A stretch of 64,000 bases of DNA from Tabrizicola flagellatus (lineage in GTDB: Bacteria > Pseudomonadota > Alphaproteobacteria > Rhodobacterales > Rhodobacteraceae), in assembly GCF_008271465.1 (NCBI RefSeq), contig NZ_VMDU01000002.1, forward strand, positions 1-64,000, in the 5' to 3' direction. Below, piece after piece: positions 16,820 to 25,380 of the stretch. The notes under the pieces are model-generated. The model saw only the letters and a list, made by a program, of their open reading frames with translations, was not told the origin of the DNA and ran no database searches. Made by a program: the position numbers and the translations under genes. Position 1 is the stretch's first letter, and every line of letters starts with the position of its first letter.

Positions 16820-17650
16820 TCACTCGCGAAATCTGGCTTCAGCCGCTTGAGGTTCCTTCCGTTCCCCCAAAAGTGGCATCAGGAGGCCGAAAAGCTCGGC
16901 CTGGCTCGAAAGCCCGCAGCGAGCATAAAGTTGGCGACGGAACACCTTGACGGTCTGCGGGCTTATCTGGAGCTGCAGGGCGATCGAGGCGGTAGAGTGG
17001 CCTTGCAGGATCAGGAGCGCGACCTCGACCTGCCGGGGGGTCAGCCGGATGTCTGCCTCTGCCAGGCGATCCCGGATCTGCCGGGTCACCGCTTCCGGGG
17101 GTGAACCAGCGGCGGCAAGTCCGGACCAGTGTTCCTCGGCAAGTGCCACGACGACAGGCGAGATTCTCTGGCAGGTTTCGAAGGCGCGGGCCTCGAACGG
17201 GCGGCGCGACTGACCGTCCCGGCCGAGACACAGGTTCAACGTGACACCGTGCGCCGGATAGGCGACGAAAGTCAGTTCATCGACCAGCGTAGTCTGGCGG
17301 TAGTAGTCATTGAAATAGCGGCTGCGCTGAAAGGCATCGGGGGCGACATCCGAAAGCCGGTAAAGCCCTGGCGGCACCCGCGCGAGGTGCAGCGCATGAT
17401 AGGGATCAAGCAGATAGGCGCCGCCCAGGTAGGTGCTGTCAAGTTGCCCGAAGACTGGGCTTCCGGGGGCCGAGTGACGAAACATGACCTGCGGAGCGAC
17501 CCCGTCGCGATAGGCCAGGACGATCAGGTTGTCGGGTGCAACTGCCCGGTGGAACCAGGCCCAGAGTGCGCTTTCGAACCCCGGACGGCCCAGGCGCCGC
17601 ACGGCCTCGGCAAGAGCCTCCTCGGCACAATTGGGTTGCGCCCGCATCAT
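16820..17650 (-). CDS. LuxR-type helix-turn-helix transcriptional regulator
   Basis: A 276-residue protein whose C-terminal 65 residues form a LuxR/GerE HTH: LTPRQVEVALLILQGHSTASIALQLQISPQTVKVFRRQLYARCGLSSQAELFGLL. The N-terminal 200 residues have no clear autoinducer-binding motif, so the signal is unknown. The start at 17650 (or the next codon) is preferred because AGAGAGG lies just upstream. It is divergent from the polyamine-type transporter operon, 65-77 nt away, and is the likely regulator of it. Confidence 0.85.
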   Translation of the reverse strand: MMRAQPNCAEEALAEAVRRLGRPGFESALWAWFHRAVAPDNLIVLAYRDGVAPQVMFRHSAPGSPVFGQLDSTYLGGAYLLDPYHALHLARVPPGLYRLSDVAPDAFQRSRYFNDYYRQTTLVDELTFVAYPAHGVTLNLCLGRDGQSRRPFEARAFETCQRISPVVVALAEEHWSGLAAAGSPPEAVTRQIRDRLAEADIRLTPRQVEVALLILQGHSTASIALQLQISPQTVKVFRRQLYARCGLSSQAELFGLLMPLLGERKEPQAAEARFRE

Positions 17651-17661
17651 ACCTCTCTGGG

Positions 17662-17671
17662 GGTATATACC
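17662..17671. promoter_or_regulatory. GGTATATACC palindrome in the LuxR/transporter gap
   Basis: A perfect 10-bp palindrome in the short divergent gap between the LuxR-type regulator and the ABC transporter operon. It could be an operator or part of overlapping -10 regions. Confidence 0.3.
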
Positions 17672-17727
17672 ACCGGAAACCGGGCCGGCTATGCTTTTCA
17701 GATAGCTGTGGGGGTATGGATGCGTCA

Positions 17728-18783
17728 ATGACGGATGCGGTGGATCTGCGAGGTGTGGTCAAGCGCTACGGAACCGTCACCGCGCTGCACGGGGTGACGC
17801 TGAGCATCGCGGACAACGAATTCTTCACGCTTCTCGGACCGTCTGGTTGCGGTAAGACCACGCTTCTGCGCCTGATAGCGGGCTTCGAGGATATTTCGGA
17901 AGGCGAAATCCGTCTCTTCGGCCACGACATCGCCCGGCTGGAGCCGAACCAGCGTCCGGTGAACACCGTCTTCCAGAATTACGCCCTGTTTCCGCACATG
18001 TCGGTGCTGGATAACGTGGCCTTCGGGCTGAAGATGAAGGGGGTGGACCCTGCCGCCCGCCGGGCACGGGCGGGCCGGATGCTGGAAATGGTGCATCTTT
18101 CCGCCTTCGCCGAGCGGCTTCCGGCCCAGCTTTCCGGCGGCCAGCAGCAGCGCGTGGCGCTGGCCCGGGCACTGGCCCCGGAGCCGAAGGTCCTGCTGCT
18201 GGACGAGCCGCTGTCGGCACTGGACCTCAAGCTGCGCCAGGCGATGCGGGTCGAGTTGAAGCAGTTGCAGGAAGAGACCGGGATCACCTTCATCTTCGTC
18301 ACGCACGACCAGGAAGAGGCGCTCACCATGTCGGACCGGATCGCGGTGATGAGCGCGGGCCGGGTGCAGCAGATCGGCACGGCGCGCGAAATCTACGAGG
18401 CGCCGGTGAACCGTTTCGTCGCCGACTTCATCGGCGAGACCAACCTGCTGGAGGTCGAGGTCGCCTCCGTGTCGGATGGCCGGGCGACAGTCATCCTGCC
18501 CGGCGGTGCGCGGATCACCTGTCCGTCCTCCAGCATGACCGGGGGACGGCATCACCTGTCGATCCGCCCCGAACGCCTGACGATTTCGGACAGGGCCGAG
18601 CTGATGGCGAACGTGGAACGGGTGGTCTATCTGGGGACGGACCTTCAGGTGATCGCCCATCTCGATGGCGGCCAGCCGATCACGTTGCGGCTCCAGAATG
18701 CCGCCCGCACAAGCCTTCCTGAACCCGGCCAACGCATCGGCCTGCATCTGGAGGAAGGCGGCGCCCGCCTTCTGGCCGACTGA
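17728..18783 (+). CDS. Polyamine-type ABC transporter ATP-binding protein (PotA-like)
   Basis: A 351-residue ATPase. It has Walker A GPSGCGKTT, the Q-loop FQNYALFPHMSV, signature LSGGQQQRVALARAL, Walker B VLLLDEPLSALD and the H-loop THDQEEAL, followed by a C-terminal TOBE-type domain (about 280-351). It energises uptake by the PotB/PotC-like permeases encoded downstream; its stop overlaps the next start by ATGA. ATG at 17716 is an alternative start. The Pot/opine class carries polyamines, amino-acid-like amines or opines, so the substrate is open. Confidence 0.9.
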   Translation: MTDAVDLRGVVKRYGTVTALHGVTLSIADNEFFTLLGPSGCGKTTLLRLIAGFEDISEGEIRLFGHDIARLEPNQRPVNTVFQNYALFPHMSVLDNVAFGLKMKGVDPAARRARAGRMLEMVHLSAFAERLPAQLSGGQQQRVALARALAPEPKVLLLDEPLSALDLKLRQAMRVELKQLQEETGITFIFVTHDQEEALTMSDRIAVMSAGRVQQIGTAREIYEAPVNRFVADFIGETNLLEVEVASVSDGRATVILPGGARITCPSSSMTGGRHHLSIRPERLTISDRAELMANVERVVYLGTDLQVIAHLDGGQPITLRLQNAARTSLPEPGQRIGLHLEEGGARLLAD

Positions 18784-19700
18784 TGGCCGGGCCCGGTCGC
18801 ACCACACCCGCTGGCGACGCGACATACCGCGAGCTCGTGCGCCCGCTCCTGTTGCCCAGCTGGCTGGTGATCGGCATCCTGATGGTGCTGCCGGTCGCCC
18901 TCATGGCGGTCTATTCCTTCCTGACGCGAGAGTTCCGCGGTGGCGTGATCTGGGAGTTCACGCTGGCCGCCTATGACCAGTTCTTCTTCGACCGCGGCCT
19001 GTTCGGCGACGAGCCGCCGCGGATCGAATGGACCTACATCACGATCTTCTGGCGTTCCATCTGGCAGGCGGGGCTGGCGACGCTCATGTGCCTGGTCATC
19101 GGCTTCCCGACCGCCTGGTTCATCGCAACGCGGCCGGCGCGGACCCGCGGGATCTGGCTGTTCCTGATCACCATACCCTACTGGGTGAACCTGCTGATCC
19201 GCACCGTTTCGCTGCGGTTCCTGTTGCGCGACACCGGGCCGATGAACGGCGCGCTGCAATCGCTGGGCCTGATCGACGCGCCTTTGCCGATCATCAATAC
19301 CAACCTCGCGGTGCAGATCGGACTGTTCTACAGCTATCTGCCCTTCATGGTCCTGCCGATCTATGCCGCGGTCGAACGCTACAACTTCGCGCTGTCCGAG
19401 GCCGCCGCCGATCTCTACGCCAGCCGCTGGGCCACCCTGCGCGAGATCGTGCTGCCGGTGGTCAAGCCCGGCATCGTCGCCGGCTGCATCCTGGTCTTCA
19501 TCCCCTCGCTCGGCGCTTTCCTTGCGCCAGACCTGTTGGGCGGGGCCAAGACCTTCATGATCGGCAGCCTGATCGACGAGCAGTTCCGGGGCAGCCAGGG
19601 CAACTGGCCCTTCGGCGCCGCGGCGGCAATGATCCTGATGACGCTCGTCCTTTTCGTGCTCCTGATCTACGCCCGCGCGCAGGGGAGGGCCCCGCGATGA
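18783..19700 (+). CDS. Polyamine-type ABC transporter permease (PotB-like)
   Basis: A 305-residue inner-membrane permease with six predicted transmembrane segments, the first at about 20-42 ([21 protein letters not shown]). The EAA loop that docks to the ATPase is present near [29 protein letters not shown]. It overlaps the PotA-like and PotC-like genes by four bases on each side. Confidence 0.9.
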   Translation: MAGPGRTTPAGDATYRELVRPLLLPSWLVIGILMVLPVALMAVYSFLTREFRGGVIWEFTLAAYDQFFFDRGLFGDEPPRIEWTYITIFWRSIWQAGLATLMCLVIGFPTAWFIATRPARTRGIWLFLITIPYWVNLLIRTVSLRFLLRDTGPMNGALQSLGLIDAPLPIINTNLAVQIGLFYSYLPFMVLPIYAAVERYNFALSEAAADLYASRWATLREIVLPVVKPGIVAGCILVFIPSLGAFLAPDLLGGAKTFMIGSLIDEQFRGSQGNWPFGAAAAMILMTLVLFVLLIYARAQGRAPR

Positions 19701-20497
19701 AGGGCGTGCGGCATTATCCCGGTTTCCTTGCCTTGACGATCCTCTGTCTGGCCGTGCTCTACGCACCGCTGATCGTGGTGGCGATCTACAGCTTCAACGC
19801 CTCGACCTCGATCACCAGCTGGGGCGGCTTTTCCCTGCGCTGGTATGGCGAGGTGTTCACCGGACGCGAGGCCGCGCGCTTCGGACAGGCGGCCTGGAAC
19901 TCGATCACGATCGCGCTGATCGCCTCGACGGTCGCAACGGTGATCGCGACCGCGGCCGCGCTGGCCATGGTCCGGGGCGGGGCTTTCCGCGGGCGTCAGG
20001 CGAGTTTCGCGCTGATCAACCTGCCGCTGATGGTGCCGGAAATCGTGATCGCCGTGGCCACGCTGATCTTCTTTTCAGCCATCGGGCTGACCATGGGCTA
20101 CCTGACGATCCTTCTGGCCCACATCACCTTCTGCATCCCCTTCGCCTATCTGCCCATCGCCGCACGGCTGGAGGGGATCGAGGCCACCTACGAACAGGCC
20201 GCCCGCGACCTCTATGCCACCCGCGCGCAGGCCTTCCGCCTGATCCTTCTGCCGCTGATGATGCCCGGCATAGTCTCGGGCTGGCTGCTGGCCTTCATCA
20301 TCAGCCTCGACGACTTCATCATCACCAATTTCGTCAAGGGCGCCGGGATGGAGACGCTGCCCACCGCGATCTTCGGGTCGGTGAAACAGGGGATCAAGCC
20401 GAACATCATGGCCCTGTCCACGCTGATGCTGCTGGTCAGCGTGCTTTTTGTCACCGCCGCCTATCTGATCAACCGCAAGGGCCGCCAGACGCCCTGA
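19697..20497 (+). CDS. Polyamine-type ABC transporter permease (PotC-like)
   Basis: A 266-residue inner-membrane permease, partner of the PotB-like protein. It has six predicted membrane segments and the EAA-type loop [31 protein letters not shown], followed by the typical [15 protein letters not shown] segment of PotC proteins. The gene is 18 nt from the binding-protein gene. Confidence 0.9.
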   Translation: MKGVRHYPGFLALTILCLAVLYAPLIVVAIYSFNASTSITSWGGFSLRWYGEVFTGREAARFGQAAWNSITIALIASTVATVIATAAALAMVRGGAFRGRQASFALINLPLMVPEIVIAVATLIFFSAIGLTMGYLTILLAHITFCIPFAYLPIAARLEGIEATYEQAARDLYATRAQAFRLILLPLMMPGIVSGWLLAFIISLDDFIITNFVKGAGMETLPTAIFGSVKQGIKPNIMALSTLMLLVSVLFVTAAYLINRKGRQTP

Positions 20498-20515
20498 ACT
20501 CAACAGGAGAGACCG

Positions 20516-21532
20516 ATGAAACGCCTGCTCGCATTGACCGCCTTCCTCGCCACGCCCGCCCTCGCCGAAGGCGAGCTGAAGGTCTATCACTGGTTCGAAT
20601 ACATCCCCGACGACCTCGTGCAGAAGTTCGAGGCCGAGACCGGGATCAAGGTCACGATCGACACCTACGATTCGAACGAGGCAATGCTTGCCGCGCTGAA
20701 GGCCGGGAAGCTGGGCCAGTATGACGTGGCGGTGCCGGGCGACTACATGGTCAAGATCATGGCCAACGAGGGGATCCTTGACAGCTTCACTCCCGAGGAA
20801 CTGCCGAACTTCGGCAACATCGAGCCGCAGTGGCTGGACGTGCCCTTCGATCCGGGCCGCAAGCATTCGATCCCCTACCAGTGGGGATCCACGGCCTTTT
20901 CGGTGAACCGGGATGTCTACAAGGGTGACATCTCCAGCCTGTCGATCATCTTCGACCCGCCGGAAGAGCTGCGCGGCAGGATCAACGTGCTGGACAGCCA
21001 GGGCGAGGTGCTGACGCTGGGCTCGATCTATCTTGGCATCCCGCAATGCACCCAGGACCGCGACCAGCTGAAGGCGCTGAACGACATGCTCCTGGCCGCC
21101 AAGCCGCACTGGGCCAGCTTCGGCTCGGACATCGCCAAGGATGTGCTCGTCTCGGGCGATGCGGCGGCGGGGATGATCTACAACGGCTTTTCTGCCAAGG
21201 CCCGGGCCGAGGGCGCGAATGTGGAATACGCCTTTCCCAAAGAGGGTTACGTCGTCTGGATGGACAACGTGGTCCTGCTGAAGGATGCCCCGAACCGGGA
21301 AAACGCGCTGAAGTTCATGAACTTCCTCCTCGATCCCGAGAATGCGGCCGCCGTCACCAATTACGCCGCCTACAGCGCCGGGGTGAAGGGGGTGGAGCCG
21401 TTCCTTGCGCCCGAGATCTCGGGCAGCCCGGAGAACAACCCGCCCGAGGGCCAGAAGGGCTTCTTCATCGAGGCCTGCGACGAGGCGACCCAGCGCCTCT
21501 ACGACGCGATCTGGACGAACCTGAAGAAGTGA
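20516..21532 (+). CDS. Periplasmic substrate-binding protein, PotD/spermidine-putrescine type
   Basis: A 338-residue secreted protein with a short signal peptide (cleavage expected after ALA at about residue 17). The mature start ELKVYHWFEYIPDDLVQKFEAETGIKV and the segment YDVAVPGDYMVKIM are PotD-family marks. GAGAGACC precedes the start. It binds the imported substrate and delivers it to the PotB/C-like permeases. A perfect hairpin follows the gene before the nitrilase gene. The substrate may be a polyamine or an N-methylated amine, given the downstream enzyme; not proven. Confidence 0.9.
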   Translation: MKRLLALTAFLATPALAEGELKVYHWFEYIPDDLVQKFEAETGIKVTIDTYDSNEAMLAALKAGKLGQYDVAVPGDYMVKIMANEGILDSFTPEELPNFGNIEPQWLDVPFDPGRKHSIPYQWGSTAFSVNRDVYKGDISSLSIIFDPPEELRGRINVLDSQGEVLTLGSIYLGIPQCTQDRDQLKALNDMLLAAKPHWASFGSDIAKDVLVSGDAAAGMIYNGFSAKARAEGANVEYAFPKEGYVVWMDNVVLLKDAPNRENALKFMNFLLDPENAAAVTNYAAYSAGVKGVEPFLAPEISGSPENNPPEGQKGFFIEACDEATQRLYDAIWTNLKK

Positions 21533-21561
21533 CACCCCGCCGCTCCTCGGCCCCTGCGGGC

Positions 21562-21586
21562 CTCTTCGCGCGACACCGGCGAAGAG
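21562..21586. terminator. Hairpin after the PotD-like gene
   Basis: Arms CTCTTCGC and GCGAAGAG pair perfectly around a 9-nt loop in the 95-nt gap before the nitrilase-family gene. No T-run follows, so it is better read as a 3' stabilising or attenuating element than a full terminator. Confidence 0.5.
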
Positions 21587-21627
21587 CGTCCGCAGGACAG
21601 CGATGAGCGGCCCACCGGATTACCCCC

Positions 21628-22386
21628 ATGCGCCTCGCCCTGCTGCAAGCCCCCTCTCCCTCGGGCGACCCGGATCTCGCCTGCGTACAGGCCGAAGCCG
21701 CCCTCGCCTCGGCCGCAGCCCTGGGCGCGGCCGCCCTTGTCCTGCCGGAGCTCTGGCTGCCCGGGTACAATCAGCCCGACATTCCGACCCGGGCCCTGAC
21801 CCTCGACGATCATCCCATGCAGCGCCTTGCCGCCGCCGCGAGGAACCGGGCAACGGCGCTGGTGGTGGGCTATGCCGAGCGTGACGGAGGCCGGACCTTC
21901 AACTCCGCCGCCTGCTTCGGGCCTGAGGGGTCGCTTCTCGTCAACTACCGGAAGATCCAGCTTTACGGCCCGCGCGAGCGCGCGCTGTTCGTGCCGGGTG
22001 ACGTCTATGTCACCTTCCGCCTCGGGGAAGCAACCGCCGCGATCCTGATCTGCTACGATGTGGAGTTCGCCCCCCATGTGAAGGCGCTGGCCGACCGGGG
22101 CGTGACCGTAATCCTGGCACCAACGGCCAACATGCAGCCCTACACCCATGTCGGGCACCACACCGTGCCCGCAATGGCCGCGAACCACGGAGTCTCCATC
22201 GTCTATGCCAACTACTGCGGCCAGGAGGGCGATCTGACCTATGTCGGTGGCAGCCTCATCGCCGGTCCGCATGGAGAGGTGCTGGCCCAAGCCGGCGGGC
22301 ATCCCGCGCTGCTGATCGCCGACATTCCGCCGCGCGATCCGGCCCGGCTGTCCACCCAGTCGGCCGACCTCAGGATTCTCCCATGA
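21628..22386 (+). CDS. Carbon-nitrogen hydrolase (nitrilase superfamily amidase)
   Basis: A 252-residue cytoplasmic amidohydrolase with the family's Glu-Lys-Cys triad: Glu in LVLPELWLPGYN, Lys in VNYRKIQLYGPRE and Cys in LICYDVEFAPHVKAL. Length fits single-domain amidases (omega-amidase, N-carbamoylputrescine or R-amidase types). It overlaps the flavoprotein gene by four bases and so works in the same pathway. It probably hydrolyses an amide, or carbamoyl-amine, of the imported compound. Confidence 0.85.
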   Translation: MRLALLQAPSPSGDPDLACVQAEAALASAAALGAAALVLPELWLPGYNQPDIPTRALTLDDHPMQRLAAAARNRATALVVGYAERDGGRTFNSAACFGPEGSLLVNYRKIQLYGPRERALFVPGDVYVTFRLGEATAAILICYDVEFAPHVKALADRGVTVILAPTANMQPYTHVGHHTVPAMAANHGVSIVYANYCGQEGDLTYVGGSLIAGPHGEVLAQAGGHPALLIADIPPRDPARLSTQSADLRILP

Positions 22387-24464
22387 CCCGCCTGCCCGCC
22401 CACGACATCCTGTTCACGCCGATGCAGATCGGCCCTAAGGTGGCGAAGAACCGGTTCTACCAGGTCCCGCATTGCAACGGCGGCGGCTATCGCGACCCCT
22501 CGGCTGTCGTGGAAATGCGCCGCACCAAGGCCGAGGGCGGCTGGGGCGTGATCTTCACCGAACAGACGGAAATCCACCCGACCTCCGAGATCACGCCCTT
22601 CATCGAACAGCACCTCTGGGACGACCGCGACATCCCGGCGCTCGCCCGTATGGCCGAGGCGATGAAATCCCATGGCGCGCTGGCCGGCATCCAGCTGGCC
22701 TATTCCGGGATCAACGGCCCGAACCTCTATTCGCGCGAGGTGCCGCTGGCGGTGACCGGGGGGCCGATCCTGACCTTCACCGCCGATCCGGTGCAGGCCC
22801 GCACCATGGACCGCGAGGATATCCGCGACCTCCGCCGCTGGTTCCGCAACGCCTTCCGTCGCAGCCAGCAGGCGGGCTTCGACCTGATCTGCCTCTACGG
22901 TGCGCATAGCTTCGGGATCCTGCAACATTTCCTGTCGCGGGCGACCAACCACAGGACGGACGAATACGGCGGCAGTCTGGAGAACCGTGGCCGCTTCCTG
23001 CGCGAAATCGTCGAGGACCTGCGTGAGGTCACCAGGGGCGAGTTGGCCGTCACCTTGCGCATGTCGCTGCACGAGGCCGGGGCCTACGGCTTCTCGAATG
23101 CCGAACTCCGCGACTTCATCGCCATGCACGCCGAGCTGCCCGACCTCTGGGACCTGGCCCAGGGCACCTGGGAGGCCTGCTCGGGCACCTCTCGCTTCAA
23201 GGCCGAAGGCGCGCAGGAGGAACTGGTCAAGGGGATCAAGGTCCTGACGCCCAAGCCCATCGTCGGGGTGGGGCGCTTCACCTCGCCCGATGCGATGGTG
23301 CGACAGATCCGGGCGGGGATCCTGGATTTCATCGGCGCGGCCAGACCCTCGATCGCCGATCCGTTCCTGCCCCTCAAGGTCGAGGAGGGCCGCTACGAGG
23401 ACATCCGGGAATGCATCGGCTGCAACATCTGCGTCTCGGGCGACATGACGGGCGGCATCAGCCGCTGCACGCAGAACACCGCCTTCATGGAGGAATGGCG
23501 CAAGGGCTGGCACCCCGACCGCGCCCGACCCAAGGGTGCATCCGAAAGCGTTCTGGTCGTCGGGGCGGGGCCGGCCGGACTCGAGGCCGCCCTGCAGGCC
23601 GGCAGGCGGGGCTACCGGGTTACTCTGGCCGAGGCCGGCACCAGGCTCGGCGGCCGTGTGGCGAAGGAACGAATGCTTCCGGGCCTCTCCGCCTGGGGTC
23701 GCGTCGCTGACTACCGCACTGGCCAGATGGCCGTGATGCCGAACGTCGAGATCTACCGCGACAGCCCCCTCACGCCCGAGGACATCGTGGCCATGGGTGC
23801 GGATCACGTCGCCATCGCCACCGGCGCCACCTGGCGGCGGGACGCGGTGGCGCGCTTCCACCTGCACCCGATCCCGACCGATCCGGCCATGCCGATCTTC
23901 ACCCCAGACGACCTGATGGCGGGCCGCTGTCCCGAGGGCCTGAGCGTCGCGGTCTATGACGACGATCACTTCTACATGGGCTCCGTCCTCGCCGAGCTTC
24001 TGGTGGCCAAGGGGAATCGCGTGCACTTTGTCACCCCGGCAGTGAAGGTTGCCGAGTGGACGGACAACACGCTGGAACAGGGCAGCATCATGCGCCGCCT
24101 GCTGGAGATCGGCGTCGAGATGCATCTGAGCAAGGCACCGGAGGCGATCGGCAAGGACGAGGTGATCCTCGGCTGCACCTGGACCGGCCGCCAGACTGCG
24201 CTGCCGGTCGAAGCCGTGGTGCTGGTGACCTCGCGCAGTCCGGAGGACGGGCTTTTCCACGCGACCCGGGCGCTGGACTGGCAAGGCGCAGGCATCCGCA
24301 GCCTGAAAGTCATCGGCGATGCGGCGGCTCCGGGTCCGATCGCCTGGGCGACCTATGCCGGCCGGGCCTGGGCCGAATCCCTCGACCAGCCGGATCGCGG
24401 CGATGCCCTGCCTTTCCGGCGCGAGATCGCCGAACTTCTGCCCGACGACCGGATCACACCCTGA
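22383..24464 (+). CDS. Trimethylamine-dehydrogenase-like iron-sulfur flavoprotein (N-methyl amine or N-methyl amino acid dehydrogenase)
   Basis: A 693-residue protein with an N-terminal old-yellow-enzyme-type FMN barrel (1-340), a 4Fe-4S cluster set by Cys344, Cys347, Cys350 and Cys362, and a C-terminal FAD/NAD-type domain starting at VLVVGAGPAGLEAALQAG. It keeps a Cys (C31 in FYQVPHCNGGG) at the place of the covalent 6-S-cysteinyl-FMN link of trimethylamine dehydrogenase, and Tyr172/His175 of its catalytic YGAH motif. Of the aromatic cage that holds trimethylammonium, only one Trp (W263) appears kept; Gln61 replaces the Tyr, as in dimethylamine dehydrogenase, and the third position is not aromatic. 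A demethylase for an N-methylated amine or amino acid is likely, trimethylamine itself unlikely. Confidence 0.85.
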   Translation: MTRLPAHDILFTPMQIGPKVAKNRFYQVPHCNGGGYRDPSAVVEMRRTKAEGGWGVIFTEQTEIHPTSEITPFIEQHLWDDRDIPALARMAEAMKSHGALAGIQLAYSGINGPNLYSREVPLAVTGGPILTFTADPVQARTMDREDIRDLRRWFRNAFRRSQQAGFDLICLYGAHSFGILQHFLSRATNHRTDEYGGSLENRGRFLREIVEDLREVTRGELAVTLRMSLHEAGAYGFSNAELRDFIAMHAELPDLWDLAQGTWEACSGTSRFKAEGAQEELVKGIKVLTPKPIVGVGRFTSPDAMVRQIRAGILDFIGAARPSIADPFLPLKVEEGRYEDIRECIGCNICVSGDMTGGISRCTQNTAFMEEWRKGWHPDRARPKGASESVLVVGAGPAGLEAALQAGRRGYRVTLAEAGTRLGGRVAKERMLPGLSAWGRVADYRTGQMAVMPNVEIYRDSPLTPEDIVAMGADHVAIATGATWRRDAVARFHLHPIPTDPAMPIFTPDDLMAGRCPEGLSVAVYDDDHFYMGSVLAELLVAKGNRVHFVTPAVKVAEWTDNTLEQGSIMRRLLEIGVEMHLSKAPEAIGKDEVILGCTWTGRQTALPVEAVVLVTSRSPEDGLFHATRALDWQGAGIRSLKVIGDAAAPGPIAWATYAGRAWAESLDQPDRGDALPFRREIAELLPDDRITP

Positions 24465-24503
24465 CCGGCAGGGGCCTGCGTTGCCGACCGGGCCCGGCCC
24501 TGG

Positions 24504-25223
24504 TCAAGCCGCAGGCCCAAGCGATGCCAGTGGCGCGTTCTGCAGGTAGTTCTTCGACAGGTAGCTCATGAAGTTGTCGCGGAACTGCCGCGTATGGGCA
24601 TGGGCAAGCGCATCGGCGCGGGCGACATCCCGGTCGCGGATCGCGGCCAGCATCTCGTCATGCTCGTCGGTCAGAAGCACACCCTCGTTGCCCTGCTCCA
24701 GATAGGCAAAGTGCAGGTGCAGCATGCGCCGCCCCTGGTTCAGCAGCCTTTCATAGAAGGCCGCGAGATAGGGGTTTCGGCCGGCGTGGGCGATGGCCAT
24801 GTGGAAAGCCTTGTTCGCTTCGGACATGGCCAGGTGATCGCCCCGCTGCACCGTCGCGACGAACTCCTTCTGGCGGCGGGCGATGGTCTTGAGGTCAATA
24901 TCCGTGCGCAGCTCGGCCGCCAGACGGGTGTTCATCCGCTGGGCGACGTCCAGCGCCTCGACATATTTCGGAAAGCTCTGCACGTCGATCGGCGCGACCA
25001 CGGTCGAGCGGTTCGACAGGGTGACGACCAGCTCGTCCCCCGCGAGGCGGATCAGCGCCTCGCGGACAGGCGAGCGCGACATCGAGAACCGCTCGGCCAG
25101 CGAGGTCTCGTCCAGCACCGCGCCCGGCTGCAGGTGCAACGACAGGATTTCGTCCCGCAACGTCTCGTAGGCGAAGCGCACTCCGCTGCCCTTGACCCGC
25201 TTCGGTTCCGTCTCATTCCGCAT
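24504..25223 (-). CDS. GntR-family (FCD domain) transcriptional regulator
   Basis: A 239-residue regulator with an N-terminal winged helix (VRFAYETLRDEILSLHLQPGAVLDETSLAERFSMSRSPVREALIRLAGDELV) and a C-terminal helical FCD ligand domain (about 95-220) with the metal-binding His pattern. It is divergent from the HypD-like operon and is the likely repressor of it. GGGAG before 25223 supports that start over a GTG at 25244. Confidence 0.9.
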   Translation of the reverse strand: MRNETEPKRVKGSGVRFAYETLRDEILSLHLQPGAVLDETSLAERFSMSRSPVREALIRLAGDELVVTLSNRSTVVAPIDVQSFPKYVEALDVAQRMNTRLAAELRTDIDLKTIARRQKEFVATVQRGDHLAMSEANKAFHMAIAHAGRNPYLAAFYERLLNQGRRMLHLHFAYLEQGNEGVLLTDEHDEMLAAIRDRDVARADALAHAHTRQFRDNFMSYLSKNYLQNAPLASLGPAA

Positions 25224-25301
25224 GTCTTGGCTCCCGGCACCCACGCGCGGGGCAGCTTAGACCATCGCAGGCCAACAAGTCGACACAGTCCATTTTCGAT
25301 T

Positions 25302-25326
25302 TGACGTGTCGTCATGGTGTCGTCAT
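25302..25326. promoter_or_regulatory. Probable GntR operator with TGTCGTCAT repeats
   Basis: TGACG-TGT-CGTCA forms an inverted repeat at 25302-25314. The nonamer TGTCGTCAT occurs at 25307-25315 and again at 25318-25326, exactly 11 bp apart (one helical turn). The position in the gap between the divergent GntR and HypD-like genes suits an operator. Confidence 0.5.
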
Positions 25327-25380
25327 AAAAGGCGCTGGAAGTGCCGCGTTGGGCGACCAGGGGTCGGAAAGGACAAAGTC

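Noticed and set aside
16729-16851. Small 40-codon frame between flgD and the LuxR-type gene
   Set aside because: It overlaps the end of the LuxR-type gene, has no good ribosome binding site and no family match.
22239-24284. Long minus-strand open frame opposite the trimethylamine-dehydrogenase-like gene
   Set aside because: The plus-strand protein has clear domains and cluster cysteines; the reverse frame is a compositional shadow.
22383-24464. This flavoprotein as the missing second half of the aromatic-CoA monooxygenase
   Set aside because: It has its own 4Fe-4S cluster, covalent-FMN Cys and FAD domain typical of trimethylamine dehydrogenase, and is in an unrelated operon 12 kb away.
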